Source of the DNA: Gambelia wislizenii
Lineage: Eukaryota; Chordata; Lepidosauria; Squamata; Crotaphytidae
Assembly: GCA_030847615.1 (NCBI GenBank)
Contig: JAUMIR010000001.1
Coordinates: 290,992,187 to 291,056,186, forward strand
Length of the DNA stretch: 64,000 nucleotides
Direction: 5' to 3'
Position 1 is the first letter of the stretch; each line of letters starts with the position of its first letter. The notes under the pieces were generated by a model. That model did no database searches. It was given only the letters and a program-made list of their open reading frames with translations, and was not told where the DNA came from. A program made the position numbers and the translations under genes. Positions 34,611-47,400 of the stretch are shown here, in pieces.

Positions 34611-34735
34611 AACAGATGCCAGCCACAGATGCAGGTGAAAGGTCAGGAATAAACTCTTCCAGAACACAGCCCCACAGCCCAGAAAAAAACCCACAGAAAA
34701 CCTATGGATGCCAGCCGTGAAAGCCTTCGACTTCA
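34611..34735 (+). repeat. Short dispersed repeat (family H), shared with 56829-56956
   Basis: The sequence from AGATGCCAGCCACAGATGCA to GTGAAAGCCTTCGAC is found again in antisense at 56829-56956. This copy keeps the GGTGAAA part but has lost the CTGAAGA core. The end GCCTTCGACTTC is common to both, so it probably marks the element terminus. Class is unknown; Penelope-like is one possibility. Confidence 0.6.
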
Positions 34736-34884
34736 CATTATCCCTAAGGCCAAATGGACCCTGGACTAGTAGGTGAAGTATGGATTTATTTATTTTTAAC
34801 TACAACACTACTGGCTAGAAACTTTTCCAAACTCTTCTAGTAGGCTGTAGTGGAACCCATTACCTTGTCCACATTTTTGAAGTC

Positions 34885-35125
34885 ACATACATTAGGTTTC
34901 TGTGCACACAGAGAAAGAGTCAAAAGGTCCTTTTGCACTACACAGTTAGAGCACCAGGATTCCACTTTAACTGCCACAAAATCCTATGGAATCCTGGGAC
35001 TTGCAGTTTAGGGAGGAGTATTTAGAATTCGCAGTCAGAGAATTTGCATCTTCCCCAGGATTCTACAGGATGCAGCCATGATAAGTGGAATCATTGTACT
35101 ATCATTGTGTAGTGTGAAAGGGCCC
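34885..35125. mobile_element. Palindromic MITE (family B)
   Basis: Left arm with AATCCTATGGAATCCTGGGA near 34978, right arm with ATTCTACAGGATGCAGCCAT near 35058, closing with GTGTAGTGTGAAAGGGCCC. Confidence 0.6.
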
Positions 35126-35172
35126 AAAGAAACTGTGTTATATACAGTATAAAAATATGGAGAGAGAAAATA

Positions 35173-35490
35173 CAGTAGGCCCACTGTATCCACAGGGGAT
35201 TGGTTCCATGGGCCCCCACGGATAACAAAATCCACAAATAATAACAAACACACACCTCCATTGCCATTTCTGCCCTGGGAGCGATCCTGGGCAGTGATCC
35301 TGGGGGCAAAGGGAGGAGGGAGACAGATATCTCCTCCCCACCTTTGCCCCCGCATCGCAATTTTGCCCGGGAGTGATCCCGGGGAGGTAGGTGAAATCTC
35401 TCCTCTTCCCCTGTCCATCCTACCTGCTGTTGCCATCCATGGATAACTGAATCTGTGGGTGATGAATCAGCGTTTGCAAGGGTGCTAATG
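35173..35490. mobile_element. Mariner-like MITE with GC-rich interior
   Basis: TA at 35171-35172 precedes CAGTAGGCCCACTGTATCC, and GGGTGCTAATG precedes TA at 35491-35492. The interior has GGGAGCGATCCTGGG-type GC-rich pieces that recall the 30302 element but are not arrayed. Confidence 0.65.
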
Positions 35491-35617
35491 TACTGTACTT
35501 ATTTGGTACATCACACTCCATGCTTTTATGTGGAGGAAGTAATTCTAAAATCTCCAATCAGAAGTCATGAAAGGGTCTCCTTGTGTGCAAAAAACCCTGG
35601 GCTGGGCTGCTGGTCCA

Positions 35618-35818
35618 GCTCCTGGGGCTTGTCCACACTACAGAATTACAGCACCGAGCCAACTGTCATGGCTCCATCCTATGTATCCTGGTATTGGCAG
35701 CTGAAGTGGGTCTTTAGAATCCTCGGTCAAAGAGCTCTTCTGGTGCCTTTGACCAAACTACAAACACCAGGATTCAACCATAGGACGTAGCTGTCTCAGT
35801 TAAAGTGGAATAATGGGG
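35618..35818. mobile_element. Palindromic MITE (family B)
   Basis: Begins GCTTGTCCACACTACAGAAT, has the inverted arm with ATTCAACCATAGGACGTAGC near 35773, and ends in AGTGGAATAATGGGG. Confidence 0.55.
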
Positions 35819-35819
35819 C

Positions 35820-36680
35820 ATGGGAGTAGACCCCTGATCTCACACAGCTACACTGGCCCAGCCTTCCTCATGTTCAGGTTGGCTGTCTGCACTGAGGCCT
35901 GTCTGCATGCAAGGGTTATTTGTACACTTGTACACTCACACACACATTCACAAACATATCTATATACCAAAGGCGGGATAATATTCATAGTAATGCATTA
36001 GTAATAAATTATGAATAAAAGCATCATGAAAACTTGTTACACACACCATTAATGTTGTTGATGTTTCATACATTAAAATATTTTTTTGCAACTGTCATTA
36101 GAAATGATAATGAATTTTGGGTAACATTTTTTGAAAAACTGACTCTGAGTTCTATAATCTATTTTATTCTACCTTCAGAGAAATGTCTCCTCTCCCCCTC
36201 CATGCAAAAAAACCCCCCAAACATGATTTTCTGATCTGTCATCTTATTTACAATGTTCGTTGCTTGGTTTCTCCTCATTTGGTGACTTTTGAAGCCAAAT
36301 GTAAGAACTAGCGTGGTAGGAATAGTTGTATTTGACATGCCACCAGTTGTTAAGAATGTACTATTTCTCCCAATATATGACTTTTTTGTAGGCAAAAACT
36401 GAGAACTGGATTTTAAAATTAAAAGCAGTATGCAATCAGAAAGATAACTGTGTTCCAATACGTATGTCCCTCTGGCAGGTGTGAAATAGGTCAACACTGA
36501 AATATGCAGACCAAATGGAATTCTCCTCCATCTCTGTCAGAGTTTATAGCAAAAATCAGTGCTAGTTATGCTATAGTTCAAACTATTATTCAGATGCCAG
36601 GTCACCAGTTCAGAGCTTGGAAATGTCTCTTTTTTGGAGTACAGCTCCAAGAATCGCCAAACCAGGATGGCCACTGGTTC
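35820..36680. other. Intergenic, no gene seen
   Basis: No exon or clear repeat was recognised. Confidence 0.4.
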
Positions 36681-36688
36681 AGAATGTA

Positions 36689-37523
36689 CAGTTATCCCTC
36701 TGTATCCCCAGATTACACACACAGACACACACACACACACATTGCCTTTATGTATTACCTATATGTATTATAGGTAATACATACCTATAATAGCCAGACA
36801 GCAGAAAGAATCACAACCCAAAAACATCACCCAAGGAGACCTTCTGCTGTGCTTTCTGCAACCGGACTTGTTTATCTCGGATTGGCCTTTTTAGTCATCA
36901 GCGCGCTTGCAGAAAGCGCGGGATGAGTCCTTCCTGAATCTTCGTTTGTGAAGAAAAGCCAGATGTGTGTGTGTGTGTGTGTGTGTATACACATACATAC
37001 ATATTACATACACACACATACATATATATACATACATACATACATATCACCACAAAGATCACTCAATTACAATAATTATATAGACCAAAATGTATAAATA
37101 TACAATCATAAAATAAAATAATATTCCTTTACAAATAGTCATACAAATATCATATATAATTTTCGTTCTCACTCTCTCTAACCTCCTTCATTTCATTCCC
37201 ATTCATTCTTCCTGTCCTTCTATTCCTATCTTCTTTCCACTCTTTTCTTCCTTTCAGATTTCTTTACTCTCTTCTTTACACCTTCCTCCACTTACTCAAA
37301 CCTTCCCACATTCTTTATCTGTATCCACAGATTCAACCAACCATATAATATAAATATAGATATATAGATATATTCCAAAAAGCCAATCTTGCTGTTCACC
37401 ATTTTATAATAAGGGACACCATTTTACGATGCCACTGTATATAATGGGACTTGAGCATTCATGGATTTTGGTATCCATGGGGGTTCTTGGAACCAAACCC
37501 CAGTGGATACCAAGGGCCCACTG
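36689..37523 (-). mobile_element. Mariner-type MITE (family A) split by a 603-bp insertion
   Basis: The distal end CAGTTATCCCTCTGTATCC follows TA at 36687-36688. The other end, GGGCCCACTG, precedes TA at 37524-37525. Family A body sequence lies at 37334-37523 in antisense. The block 36715-37317 interrupts it and is flanked by the near-identical 16-mers TCTGTATCCCCAGATT (36699) and TCTGTATCCACAGATT (37318), as expected for a retrotransposition target duplication. Confidence 0.75.
36797..36963 (+). mobile_element. 5'-truncated copy of the zinc-finger LINE (family V), 3' end
   Basis: The sequence from AGAAAGAATCACAACCC to GAAGAAAAGCCAGA matches the 3' ends at 44485 and 54880 in opposite orientation. 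It encodes the CxxCxxxC-type C-terminal finger. It is followed by a (GT)n run and then CATA repeats to about 37045. The poly-pyrimidine DNA after that (37170-37317) is not recognised. Confidence 0.8.
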
Positions 37524-37529
37524 TAGTCC

Positions 37530-39690
37530 AAAATGGCTACATTAACTGTCCTAAGCTCTAAATGTAACCAGCCCTTCACTTGTCCAGGAATGCACTCTGC
37601 CAGTTCTGTGTATTCTCTATATTCTGGATTTCTCACATGAAGTAGCTATAGCCTTGATCATAAAAACTGCTAATCAATCTTCAACTAAACCCCCATACCT
37701 ATTAATAATACAGAATAGTCTCAAAGAATGTTGATGCCAAAATCTGAAGCACAAAAATGAGCAACAATGTCCTGAGTTGATTCTGGATTCCCCAAGAGCA
37801 AGAAAAGACTGTTAGTCATAGCAGTTTCAGAGGAATGGGTTTATCTGCAGGCTGTTGGAAACTCATCCAACAGGAATTTTACCATCAGTATCATAACAAA
37901 GATATCCTTCTATACTTGTCTGCAAAAGAGGAGTAATCTCTTTGCCCAGGTCTACTCCATCAATTACGTATGGTCCTGAGTACACATGCGTATCACCAAC
38001 AGGCATCTCTTATGCCAGCCTAACATTTTTTTGTTTACTTTGAATATATTGGACTAACGCAAAGATTTTCTTGCTTACTCCCACTGCTTCTCCTGCGTAA
38101 GCAATATATTGGCATAGCTTTGCCATTTGTCAGCCAGCAGTCTGTGAACACATTTGCTCGTCAATCTAATTTTAACCTTTTCTCACACAAGCACTTGCAA
38201 ATCAGCCAGGCATTCTGTCATTCAGTAGTCCTTGGTCTTCATGTTGGCTTCTTTATTTTTAATTTTCATTTTTTTAAATATATATATATCCCCTACCTTA
38301 ACGTGCTTTATGAAGCACACTCTGTGTTGCTGGCAGAAAGGAAATTAAATGGAATCTTCCTTACTACTAGACTGCTAATAGAAGAATGCTGAGAATCTAC
38401 AGCATGGATAAATGAAATGTCTAACAAAAAAAAAATCCACCACCCAGTGGATAATGGATGCAGCGAATGCATTTCAGCACTTTCCAAAATGAAAGCACTG
38501 CCCACTCTGAAAGGTAAGTACTTTTATAAAGTGCACTGCTAACAAATTCTCAGCACAGATGCTTAGATAGGTACATGTTCTTCTTGTTGCTAGAATTTTT
38601 CCCCCTCTGGGTCACTGGGGATGAATCCATCAATGTATTTATAAATAATCCCATTTTGGTTTATTTTAGTCCAGAGAACATTTTTGGCATGACTGATGTG
38701 AAAGGAATCTTGGCCCATTTACCTCGGCAGAACCAAAGTCAGTTCTAATATGTTTTTCTTCATGTGGACTATTAATGCCACTTTCCTAAGCATATTACAG
38801 CCGAGGATCTCTGGAACTGCATTTGGCTTCTGTGAATGACTTCCTTCAGATGCTTTTGCTACTGAATAGCAGTAGAGGGATGAGTTCAAAGGCTTAAATA
38901 GGGTGGGGTGCCATTTGACAATGCCTTCAGTCTTTAATCTCATTTACCCAGTTTTATTTGTTTTTCAGTACCAATGAAAGGTAAAAACCTTCTCCTTAAT
39001 AAAGTATCAAAGGACCTTTTGGCACAATCCCCAAAACATTTGTTGTATCAAAGTTGCATTGAAATTTCTGGAAACAAAGTATGGTACACTTGAAAACTTT
39101 ACTTCTAATGATTTCAATGCATTTGGGGGGAGATGATTGTATTGTGATTAAAAGATATTTCAAGCATGCCTGTATTCTCTTCAGCACTGGCCACATTCAT
39201 TGTTTGAAAACTGCCTTAAGACTGGATTTGAATAATCAGTACATTCAGTCATCTCATTCAGTATCTTAATTTTTCCTTTAACCTCTCTACCTTTGGCGCA
39301 CTCTACAATATACAAGCATACAAACCAAAAGCTTACAATGACCACCTCACATGCAGGGAGTGCACAAATCTCATTATTAGTCCCAGTTAAAATAGACTAA
39401 TTGAATCAATGAGAACTAAGCAAGTCAACACTTATATAAATTCCATTGATTCAAAGGATTTACTCTAGCTGGAACAAGCAGTTTTATTCAGACTGTATTT
39501 CATAGTATGATATTCAACCTTTACCTGAGAAAGTTTATTAAATATTTCAGCTAGGCTTATAGTGGTAATTAGCTCAAGCTGTACATATTGGAATATGTTT
39601 TATTTCTATTTACTGTCAGTGGAGGGATCCTGAAGCTTCACCAAGCTAAGTAGCTCCTCTCCTGCTTCACTGATACAAACTGTACGTAAG
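37530..39690. other. Intergenic, no gene seen
   Basis: No coding exon or clear repeat was recognised. A short (TA)n lies near 38278. Confidence 0.4.
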
Positions 39691-39910
39691 TTTCATTTCA
39701 TTTATTTAATTTGTATGCTGCCTTTCTCCCAGTGTGGGACCCAAAGCGACTCCCAAGGGAAACATTTTTTAAAAAAAATTAACAATAAAAATTAACAATT
39801 AAAAATCTACACATTAAAAAGTATAAGATCATTTCAAAGACATACGAAAGTTAATAAAGAAACAAGTAAGTAAGTAAGTAAGTAAATAATCCCAATAAGA
39901 AGTTTCTCTT
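39690..39910 (-). mobile_element. L2-type LINE 3' tail fragment
   Basis: TTTATTTAATTTGTATGCTG followed by CCTTTCTCCCAGTGTGGGAC is a typical antisense L2-like 3' end. It is followed by AACAATAAAAATT repeats and an (AAGT)n run near 39865. Confidence 0.5.
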
Positions 39911-40985
39911 GTTACACATTAAAAGCCTACTTAAATGAAAATGTCTATGTTCATACAAAACATACTCAAAAATGACACATCCTTACAGTTTTCCATGGGA
40001 TGCTTATGGTGTTTTCTTTCATAGAGACCATTTCCATGTAGAAAATGTATCCAAATAACAGGTAAATTATTGTGAAATATGACCACACTTATATTTCTTA
40101 TTACTGTACTCACTACAAGTGCACTCAGCAGATGTGATGATTGAGATGGAGTTTACACATATTTTTCCCATGGAAGGGCTTTTGATGTATGGGAATAGTT
40201 CAAATAGTCCACAAACTCTGGAAAGAAGTCCACACACACATCCCAGCGAATTTCAAATGCTATGTAGAGATGGACATTCTACCAGTCTCCTCTACAAAGC
40301 ATTTTTCCTGCTACATTTTCTCTGTGGAAACAGTCCTTTGTCGCCAGTTCTTGTTCCCACTATTACCTCCTTCTTTCACATACATAAACATTAAGTATGC
40401 ACATTACCTAACCAAGGTAATTAAGATCCCAAAATAATTATATCTGAGTTTTATGTATAAGGAGGTGTCCATAAATCTAAATAATCTGATATGAAGAAAC
40501 AATTTGATATGTGAATTTTCTCTCTTTTGGTATGTAATGGTTGGAGATCATGGGAGTTCTAGCCCACCATCTGGAGTGTCACAAGTTACTCATAGCTTTC
40601 TGAACTCACTTGGGGAATTGAGTATATTAGAAATAGGTTTCTCTTGAATGTCAGATTTAGAGTCAGCTTTCTTGAATTTTCAAATCCAGTAGAATGTATG
40701 GAGTACCTGTCCAGAACTGAAAGCAGTGCGTGATCTTGTATGAATGCTCAGTTAGGAGCAGTATTAGGAAAGGAAAATGACCCCCTTGTTTGTGTATTGC
40801 TTACGCTTACCTACTCAAACTTTTCCCACCGTGGGTGTTGGGTCTCAGTCAGGACATCTTTCATTGCCTCTGAATGCCTGCTTGTATGCTGGTTCATTTG
40901 ACACTTTATGCATGGTAGGCACTAGAATGTTCCTTTTTAGCATCCTAAATAAAATACACATACAGTATTTATATTTTGTTAGTCT
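39911..40985. other. Intergenic, no gene seen
   Basis: A weak palindromic MITE remnant may lie near 40540-40600. Nothing else was recognised. Confidence 0.35.
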
Positions 40986-40992
40986 CCTTGAA

Positions 40993-41213
40993 TACACAGC
41001 GGGCACTCCGGATTCATGGGGTTCAGTAACAGGACTCCCCATGGATGGCAAAAAACACAGATGGTCATGCCCCATATTATTAAATGGTGGTGACGTGCAT
41101 GTAGACATGACAGCGTGCCTGGGTGCACATCTCCGACATTTTAGGTATAGGACACAATGATCTGTGGGAGGTTGAAACTGCAGATTGGGAGCCCACAGAT
41201 TGGAAAGCCCAAC
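40993..41213. mobile_element. Diverged mariner-type MITE
   Basis: It starts TACACAGCGGGCACTCCGGA, contains ATGGGGTTCAGTAACAGGAC (family A-like) and ends near CCCAACTATA. Heavily diverged, so the ends are approximate. Confidence 0.4.
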
Positions 41214-41289
41214 TATACTTCATTTTGCACTGAAGAGAAAAATCATTTGGATTTAAGAATTGCCCTGTGAAACCTCATAAACATAGGAT

Positions 41290-41510
41290 GTGGCCATTGG
41301 TCCATCTAGTTGAGCATGTGGATAGGCAACACAATGCATTCCCAGCACTGTGGGCAACTCCTATAATCTCCCACCAACATGGTCAAGGATTACAGGAGTT
41401 GTAAACCAAACCACAGACTGTGAGTGGCTTTCTACAGTTTTAGAGATGAGTCTTGCCTGGTTTTACCTGGAGATGGCAGGGACTGGACCAGATCTCTGCC
41501 ACTGAGCTAT
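41290..41510 (-). mobile_element. tRNA-derived SINE remnant
   Basis: In antisense the right end reads CTATAGCTCAGTGGCAGAGA, a tRNA-like A-box region, then a B-box-like stretch and CCATCTCCAGGTAAAACC. This wording is common in reptile SINE heads. The body is diverged. Confidence 0.45.
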
Positions 41511-41569
41511 AGACATTTCTCCAAAAGTATGATATGCTGAATCACATCAAGGTTGCATTTAACAACACA

Positions 41570-41928
41570 TTATAAAAAGATACTTCTAGCCTACAGAAGA
41601 GAAGACAGAGAAATGAGATGAGAGCCATCTTTGAAAATTGTATTAGAAAGGCTTTCAGGTAGAAGATAGAACAAACTTGCTTTCTTCTGAGCCAGAGAGT
41701 AAGGCCCAAAGCAGTGAATTCACATTACCAGAAAGAAGATTCCTACTAAATATTAGAAATAACTAATGCTCCATTGTTCAACAGTGGAACATGTCACTGT
41801 GGAGGATGCTGGACTCTAATTTGCAGTTCTCTCAGGGATACTTTATCTGTGGATTCCTCCATCAGCAGGGGTTGGACTAGATGGGCCCTGGGGTTCCCTT
41901 CCAACTCTATGATTCTGTGTGTCTGAAA
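41570..41928 (+). mobile_element. CR1 3' end, diverged
   Basis: It ends with GGGGTTGGACTAGATGGGCC and TTCCAACTCTATGATTCTGTG. Upstream text parallels 19020-19320. Strongly 5'-truncated. Confidence 0.75.
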
Positions 41929-42447
41929 ATGCAAACACACACACAATGTTCACTTTTGGGTCATTTGTATTGTAGCTTATTTTCCCACAGATATTGGTTT
42001 GCCCACAGACAATTATTTGACAAGTTTAGAGTGAATTTCTTCACAGAAGGCTAGAAACAATGCCTCAATACCAGAACTTAGGAAAGTTATGTTTCTGAAG
42101 TACTCCTGCAGACTAGGGGCTTCTGGTGGTTGTAGTCAAAACGTAAGATTGCAAAGCTCTGCTCAAGACATATAAGAAGAAATCTTACACTTCACAAGCT
42201 CGCTCATACTCAAGACAGTGAACAGGTTGTGTGGTATGCAGTGGAGGGCAGAGGTACTCTCCAAAGATAATGGGAAAGGAGGATGTTTTAAAACTATTTG
42301 GCTTGGATGTAGAAACATGCCTAACCCTAATGTTGAGATATTTATTACTTCTGTTGTTCCAGTTTTCCAAACAAGCATTTAGGCTGAGCATTACAGAAGA
42401 AAACTACAAACTAAACTATCTGGGAAGGACAAATGGACTGATGACAG

Positions 42448-42545
42448 ATAGAACTGTAGAGTTGGAAGGAGCCTCATGAGCCATCAAGTCCAGCCCTCTG
42501 CTCAGTGCAGGATCTCCAGCTAAAGCATCCCCAGCAGAATAGCTG
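42448..42545 (-). mobile_element. CR1 3' fragment
   Basis: AACTGTAGAGTTGGAAGGAG and CCATCAAGTCCAGCCCTCTG are the antisense CR1 3' end, like 56970-57030. Confidence 0.6.
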
Positions 42546-42640
42546 AAGAGTAATGGCCCAGGGACTGACCCCTGCAGTGGTCTGAGCTTTGGACTATGGA
42601 CTTTATCACACAAGGCTTGTACACAAGGCTTATCACACAA

Positions 42641-42895
42641 GGAGCCCTGGTGGCACAGTGGTTAAATGCCAGTACTGCAAGTCACCATGTTGCAAATTTG
42701 ATCCCAGCGGGCTCCAAGGTTCACTCAGCCTTCCGTCTTTTTGTAGGTCGGTAAAATGAGTACCCAGCTTGTGGAGGCATTTAGCTAACACACATTGGAA
42801 ACTGCTTAATGCAGTGTAGATGTGTAAATAGCTATTGCTTAAAAAAAACCAATTTGTAAGCCACTCTGATAGCCTTGTGGCTGAAGAGCAGGGTA

Positions 42896-42930
<35 letters not shown>

Positions 42931-42935
42931 AATTG
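42641..42935 (+). mobile_element. tRNA-derived SINE with (AAAT)n tail, complete
   Basis: The head GGAGCCCTGGTGGCACAGTGG contains an A-box-like GTGGCACAGTGGTTA. A B-box-like GTTGCAAATTTGATCCC follows near 42692. The body (42758-42905) matches 14696-14850, and the tail is (AAAT)n/(TAAA)n to 42935. Pol III promoter structure can be seen; activity is not known. Confidence 0.8.
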
Positions 42936-42959
42936 TACAGCATGATTGCAGCTGTATAA

Positions 42960-44470
42960 TAGCATCTATGAACTCCTCTGTCCTGTACTCACCCTAGCTG
43001 AAAAACATAGAAGCACTGGTTTATTTTAACTAGGAATGCTTGAACCTAAAGAAAATATCTTCTGTTACAAGGCTCTCAACACAACATATAAGTGGGATTT
43101 CTCCAGTTAGTTCCAACTAGCTTAGCAGGTTTTATCTGTGGTACATCCCTTCAGGGGCCCTGGTGGACTGAGAGGTGACACATAAATGCCTAAAATTAAT
43201 TGACTGATTGATTGATTAAAATAAACTAGAGGAGAGCCACTGAATCTAAGTGTTGACTCACTGCTCAACAACTGATGCAATCAGTCTACACTAGCTGGAA
43301 CTAACCAATAGGGTTTAGGCTACAATGTCATATATTGTGGGTGCATTGATTCCAGCAAGAATTATGCAATGTCTGAGACTTTAAGTATGTCTTTGACATG
43401 TAATTTCTTCAATTCACATGACATAGATAAAAAAACAAAACACACAAAGCAATTTTGAAGGAAACCATGTTTTTTTCCCCATCTCTCATGAACAAATTAT
43501 AAATGACCAAACCTGGCCTAAGGTAAATACATTTAAACCTGACTTGTTTTCATCCTAAAGCACATCCTCACTTATCCTAATAAAATTGGTTGTCCTGTAT
43601 TTATTCGGTATACCCAAGCCCAAATTAAGGCACCTCCAGTGGGAGAGATAAAAGCAAGTAACTCTGATCTGAGGCTCAAGCCTCTACCAAGGAAAACCTG
43701 AAACCCTAATTTGACTTTCTGAGGAGTGTCACTTACCCTCACTTCCCTATCCCCTGACACAGAAAAGTAGTTACTCAGATCAAGAAGCAGCTGTAGCAAC
43801 TAAAAACAGCAGCATGGACAAAACCAGAAACATATTCCCATAATCCAAAACCTCCCACTTCCTCCCAAGGTGTAGATGAGTCTTTGAAAGTCTATGTACG
43901 TTGGTCTTGTTTATAGTTAATCCAAATATATAATCTGTCAGTTGGATGCTAATGGGTACACTAAGAAAACTATATAACTGGTTTGGAACTTGGATGGGGC
44001 AAGAATGCCAGTGGCATTCTGGGAAACACAACGAAAACAAAACTGACAGAGTTCCATGCCCCTGTTTCTACAGTTTCAGCTGACCAAGATCCAAGTAATA
44101 CAACCCCCCTGGCATGATTCCACCAAGAGAAATTGCAAAAGCAAGCTTCTGCTGGCTTAAGAGTAATCAGGGCTTTTCCTCTTTGCAGTGATTTTAGCAA
44201 GTGGGGGAGAACCTAGTATCTCCCAGCCCACAAGGACTCCTGAGGTGATGGACAAATAAAAACTGATTAAAGCATAGAAGGAACATTTAAGGAAGGAAAG
44301 AAATAGAAAACAGAGAAAGAGAAAGAGAAAATGAATCTCTGCAGAGGTGAATAGGAAGGAAGACAGAGATTTGAATAGAAAATAGGAAAGTGTAGTGTCA
44401 AGTAAGAAAATGAAATAGAAGAATGAATAAGAGTGGATATATGATACTAATATTTTTTTGTTAATTTATT
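42960..44470. other. Intergenic, no gene seen
   Basis: A possible LINE tail with (GATT)n lies at about 43197-43225. Otherwise unrecognised. Confidence 0.4.
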
Positions 44471-44484
44471 TTAGATAATGAAAT

Positions 44485-47400
44485 CTCTCTCTGGCTTTTC
44501 TTCGCAAACAAAGATTCAGGAAGGACTCATCCCGCGTTTCCTGCAAGCGTGCTGATGACTAAAAAGGCCAATCCGAGATAGACAAGTCCGGTTGCAGAAA
44601 GCACAGCAGAAGGTTTCCTCGGGTGATGTTACCGGGTTGTGATTCTTTCTGTGTTGTCATTTCTCTTCAAGACTTGTTCGGCGTGAGTTCTCAAATAAGG
44701 CTGCAGCATTGTCGATAGTGTGTCTCCATGCCTCCCGATGTGAGGCCAGGGTGGACCATTGTTGGTGATCAATTTGGCCAAGCCTGAGATGTTGTTTCAG
44801 GGAGTCTTTGTATCGCTTTTTTGGAGCGCCCCTCTCACGCTGACCCGTGGCGAGTTCACCGTAGAGTACTATTTTTGGGAGGCGATGGTCCTCCATCCTA
44901 GAAACGTGCCCTGCCCAGGGCAGCTGTGTTCTCAATAACATGTCCTCAATGCTGGTGATCCCTGCTTGCTCAAGGACAGCAACATTCATCACATAGTCAG
45001 TCCAGTGTATATTTAGGATTGTGCGTAGACAGCGCTGATGAAAGCATTCGAGGAGTCGTAAGTGTTGGCGATAGGTGACCCATGTTTCAGACCCTTAAAG
45101 GAGAATAGACAGTACAATGGCTCTATACACACTGATTTTTGTGTTTCGCCTCAGGTGTTTATTACTCCAGACTCTTTTGTAAAGTCTTCCAAATGCGCTA
45201 TGTGCCTTTGCTAATCTGTGATCAATCTCCTTGTCAATCTTGGCATCTGAGGAGAGCACTCAGACAGCTTAAGTTAAACAAGCTACCATCAATACAGTAA
45301 CGTATATAGATGCCGTTGTCCTCTTCGAGCTCTGCCTTAGCCCTTTGGAGCATCATGGTGAAGAAGATTGTAAATAAATTGGTGCAAGAACACAACTTTG
45401 CTTCACTCCATTAGTTATTAGAAAGGGCTCTGAAAGAGCATCGCCATATCTGACTTGACTGGGTTGGCCCTCGTGTAGCAAGATAATCATTTTAAGGAAT
45501 TTGGGGGACATCCTAGTCTTTCCAGGATCTTCCACAGACCTTTCCTACTCACGGTGTCGAAGACTTTGGTGAGGTCAACAAATGTTACATAAAGACCCTT
45601 GTTCTGCTCTCTACATTTCTCTTGCAGTTGTCTACGGGCAAATACCATATCTGTAGTACTCCTATTGGCTCTGAAGCCACATTGGCTTTCAGGAATAAGT
45701 TCTTCAGCAATGGCAGGAACTAATCTCTTCAGGAGTATCCTTGCAAGGATTTTTCCAGCAATAGAGAGCAGTGTTATGCCTCGATAGTTTGAGCAATCGG
45801 ATTTTGCTCCTTTTTTCTTGTACAGGGTGATGATGATGCATCTCGGAGATCTGATGGCAGTTCCCCTTTTTCCCAGCAATTCACCAGGAGTTCGTGGAAT
45901 TTATCATGGAGTACATGACCTCCGTGTTTCCAAACTTCAGGTGGGATTCCATCAATCCCAGCTGCCTTGCCGTTTTTCAACTGCTGTATGGCCTTAAGGG
46001 TCTCTTCCAAAGTGGGAGCTATGTCTAATTCATTTTTCATTGGTTTTTGTATCATATGTTGGATAGCTGAGTCTTGGACTACTCGGTTGGCACTAAAGAG
46101 ACTTTGAAAGTGTTCAGCCCATCAATTCAGGATGGAGGCTTTATCAGTAATTAATGTTTGACCATCTGTACTGTATAAGGAGCTTTGGACCTGATAAGTA
46201 GCTCCAAACACTGCCTTAAGAGCTTCATAGAATCCTCTAGAATCACCCAGATCTGCACAGCGTTGTGTCTTTTCTGCTATATTGATCCATCACTTGTTCT
46301 GCATGTCTCATAGTTTTTGTTGAAGTTTACTACATGTGAGACGGAAAGCTGATTTTCTTATGTGGCAAGTTGGCTGGGCAAGGTATGCCTGGTGAGCAGT
46401 TCTCTTGTTTGCCAACAGCTCCTGGATCTCTTGGTTGTTTTCATCAAATCAGTCTTGGTTTTTCTTGTGGGATAACCCGAGGGATTCTTCTGCAGACTGG
46501 AGGGTACTGTTTTTGATATGTTGCCAAAGCACTGTATGAGAAGGATCTGTAGGATGGTCTTCAAGTTTTGTTTGCAGGTTTGCCTGGAAGTTGTCTCTCA
46601 TGGTAGCTTGTTGAAGATTGTTGACTTGGAGTCTCCTCTTTAAGATGCCACCCCTCTTAGGTTTGAACTTAAGATGAAGATTTAGTTTACATCTGACAAG
46701 GCGATGATCTGTCTGGCATTCTGCACTGGGCATCACTCGAATATGATGGACATCGCGAATGTTTCTCTGGCGGACTAGAACATAGTCAATGAGTGCCAAT
46801 GTTTGGATCGGGGATGCATCCAGGTTGTCTTCAAGCTGTCTTTCTGCTGAAAGATAGTGTTTGTAATAGTCAGCTGTTGTTCTGCACAGAACTCTAGCAG
46901 GAGGCGTCCATTATCATTGCAATTTCCAACACCATGCTTGCCTAAGACACCTTTCCAGGCTTCGGAGTTCTTTCCTACTCTGGCATTGAAGTCACCAAGG
47001 ATAATAATTTTATCTTCTACAGGGACTTTTTGTATGAGTTAGCGTAGGTCTGTGTAGAATTTTTCTTTCCCTACAGGGTCGGCTTGCATAGTTGGGGCAT
47101 ATATACTAAAGAGAATAACATGTGGGAGGTGTAAGGAAATAATGCGATCAGAGTCTCCTGTTGGCAAGGTTTCGAGTTTGGAGGCAATGGAGTTTTTAAT
47201 CATGAAGCCTACCCCTGAAAGATGTTTTTCGGTTTTGGGTTTGCCAGACCAGTAAAGTGTGTAGCCGGCGCCGTGTTCTTTAAGGCTGCCTTCCTCATGG
47301 AGACGAACTTCACTAAGAGCAGCTATGTCAATATTAAGTTGTGATAGTTCATGGGCTATTAGAGCAGAATGACGCTCAGGCCGTCCGCTATCTGCAGAGT

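Noticed and set aside
40777..41160. 127-codon + strand frame
   Set aside because: Runs into a diverged MITE and has no recognisable domain.
42641..42720. tRNA gene-like A and B boxes
   Set aside because: Part of a SINE head with an (AAAT)n-tailed body; no cloverleaf acceptor stem.
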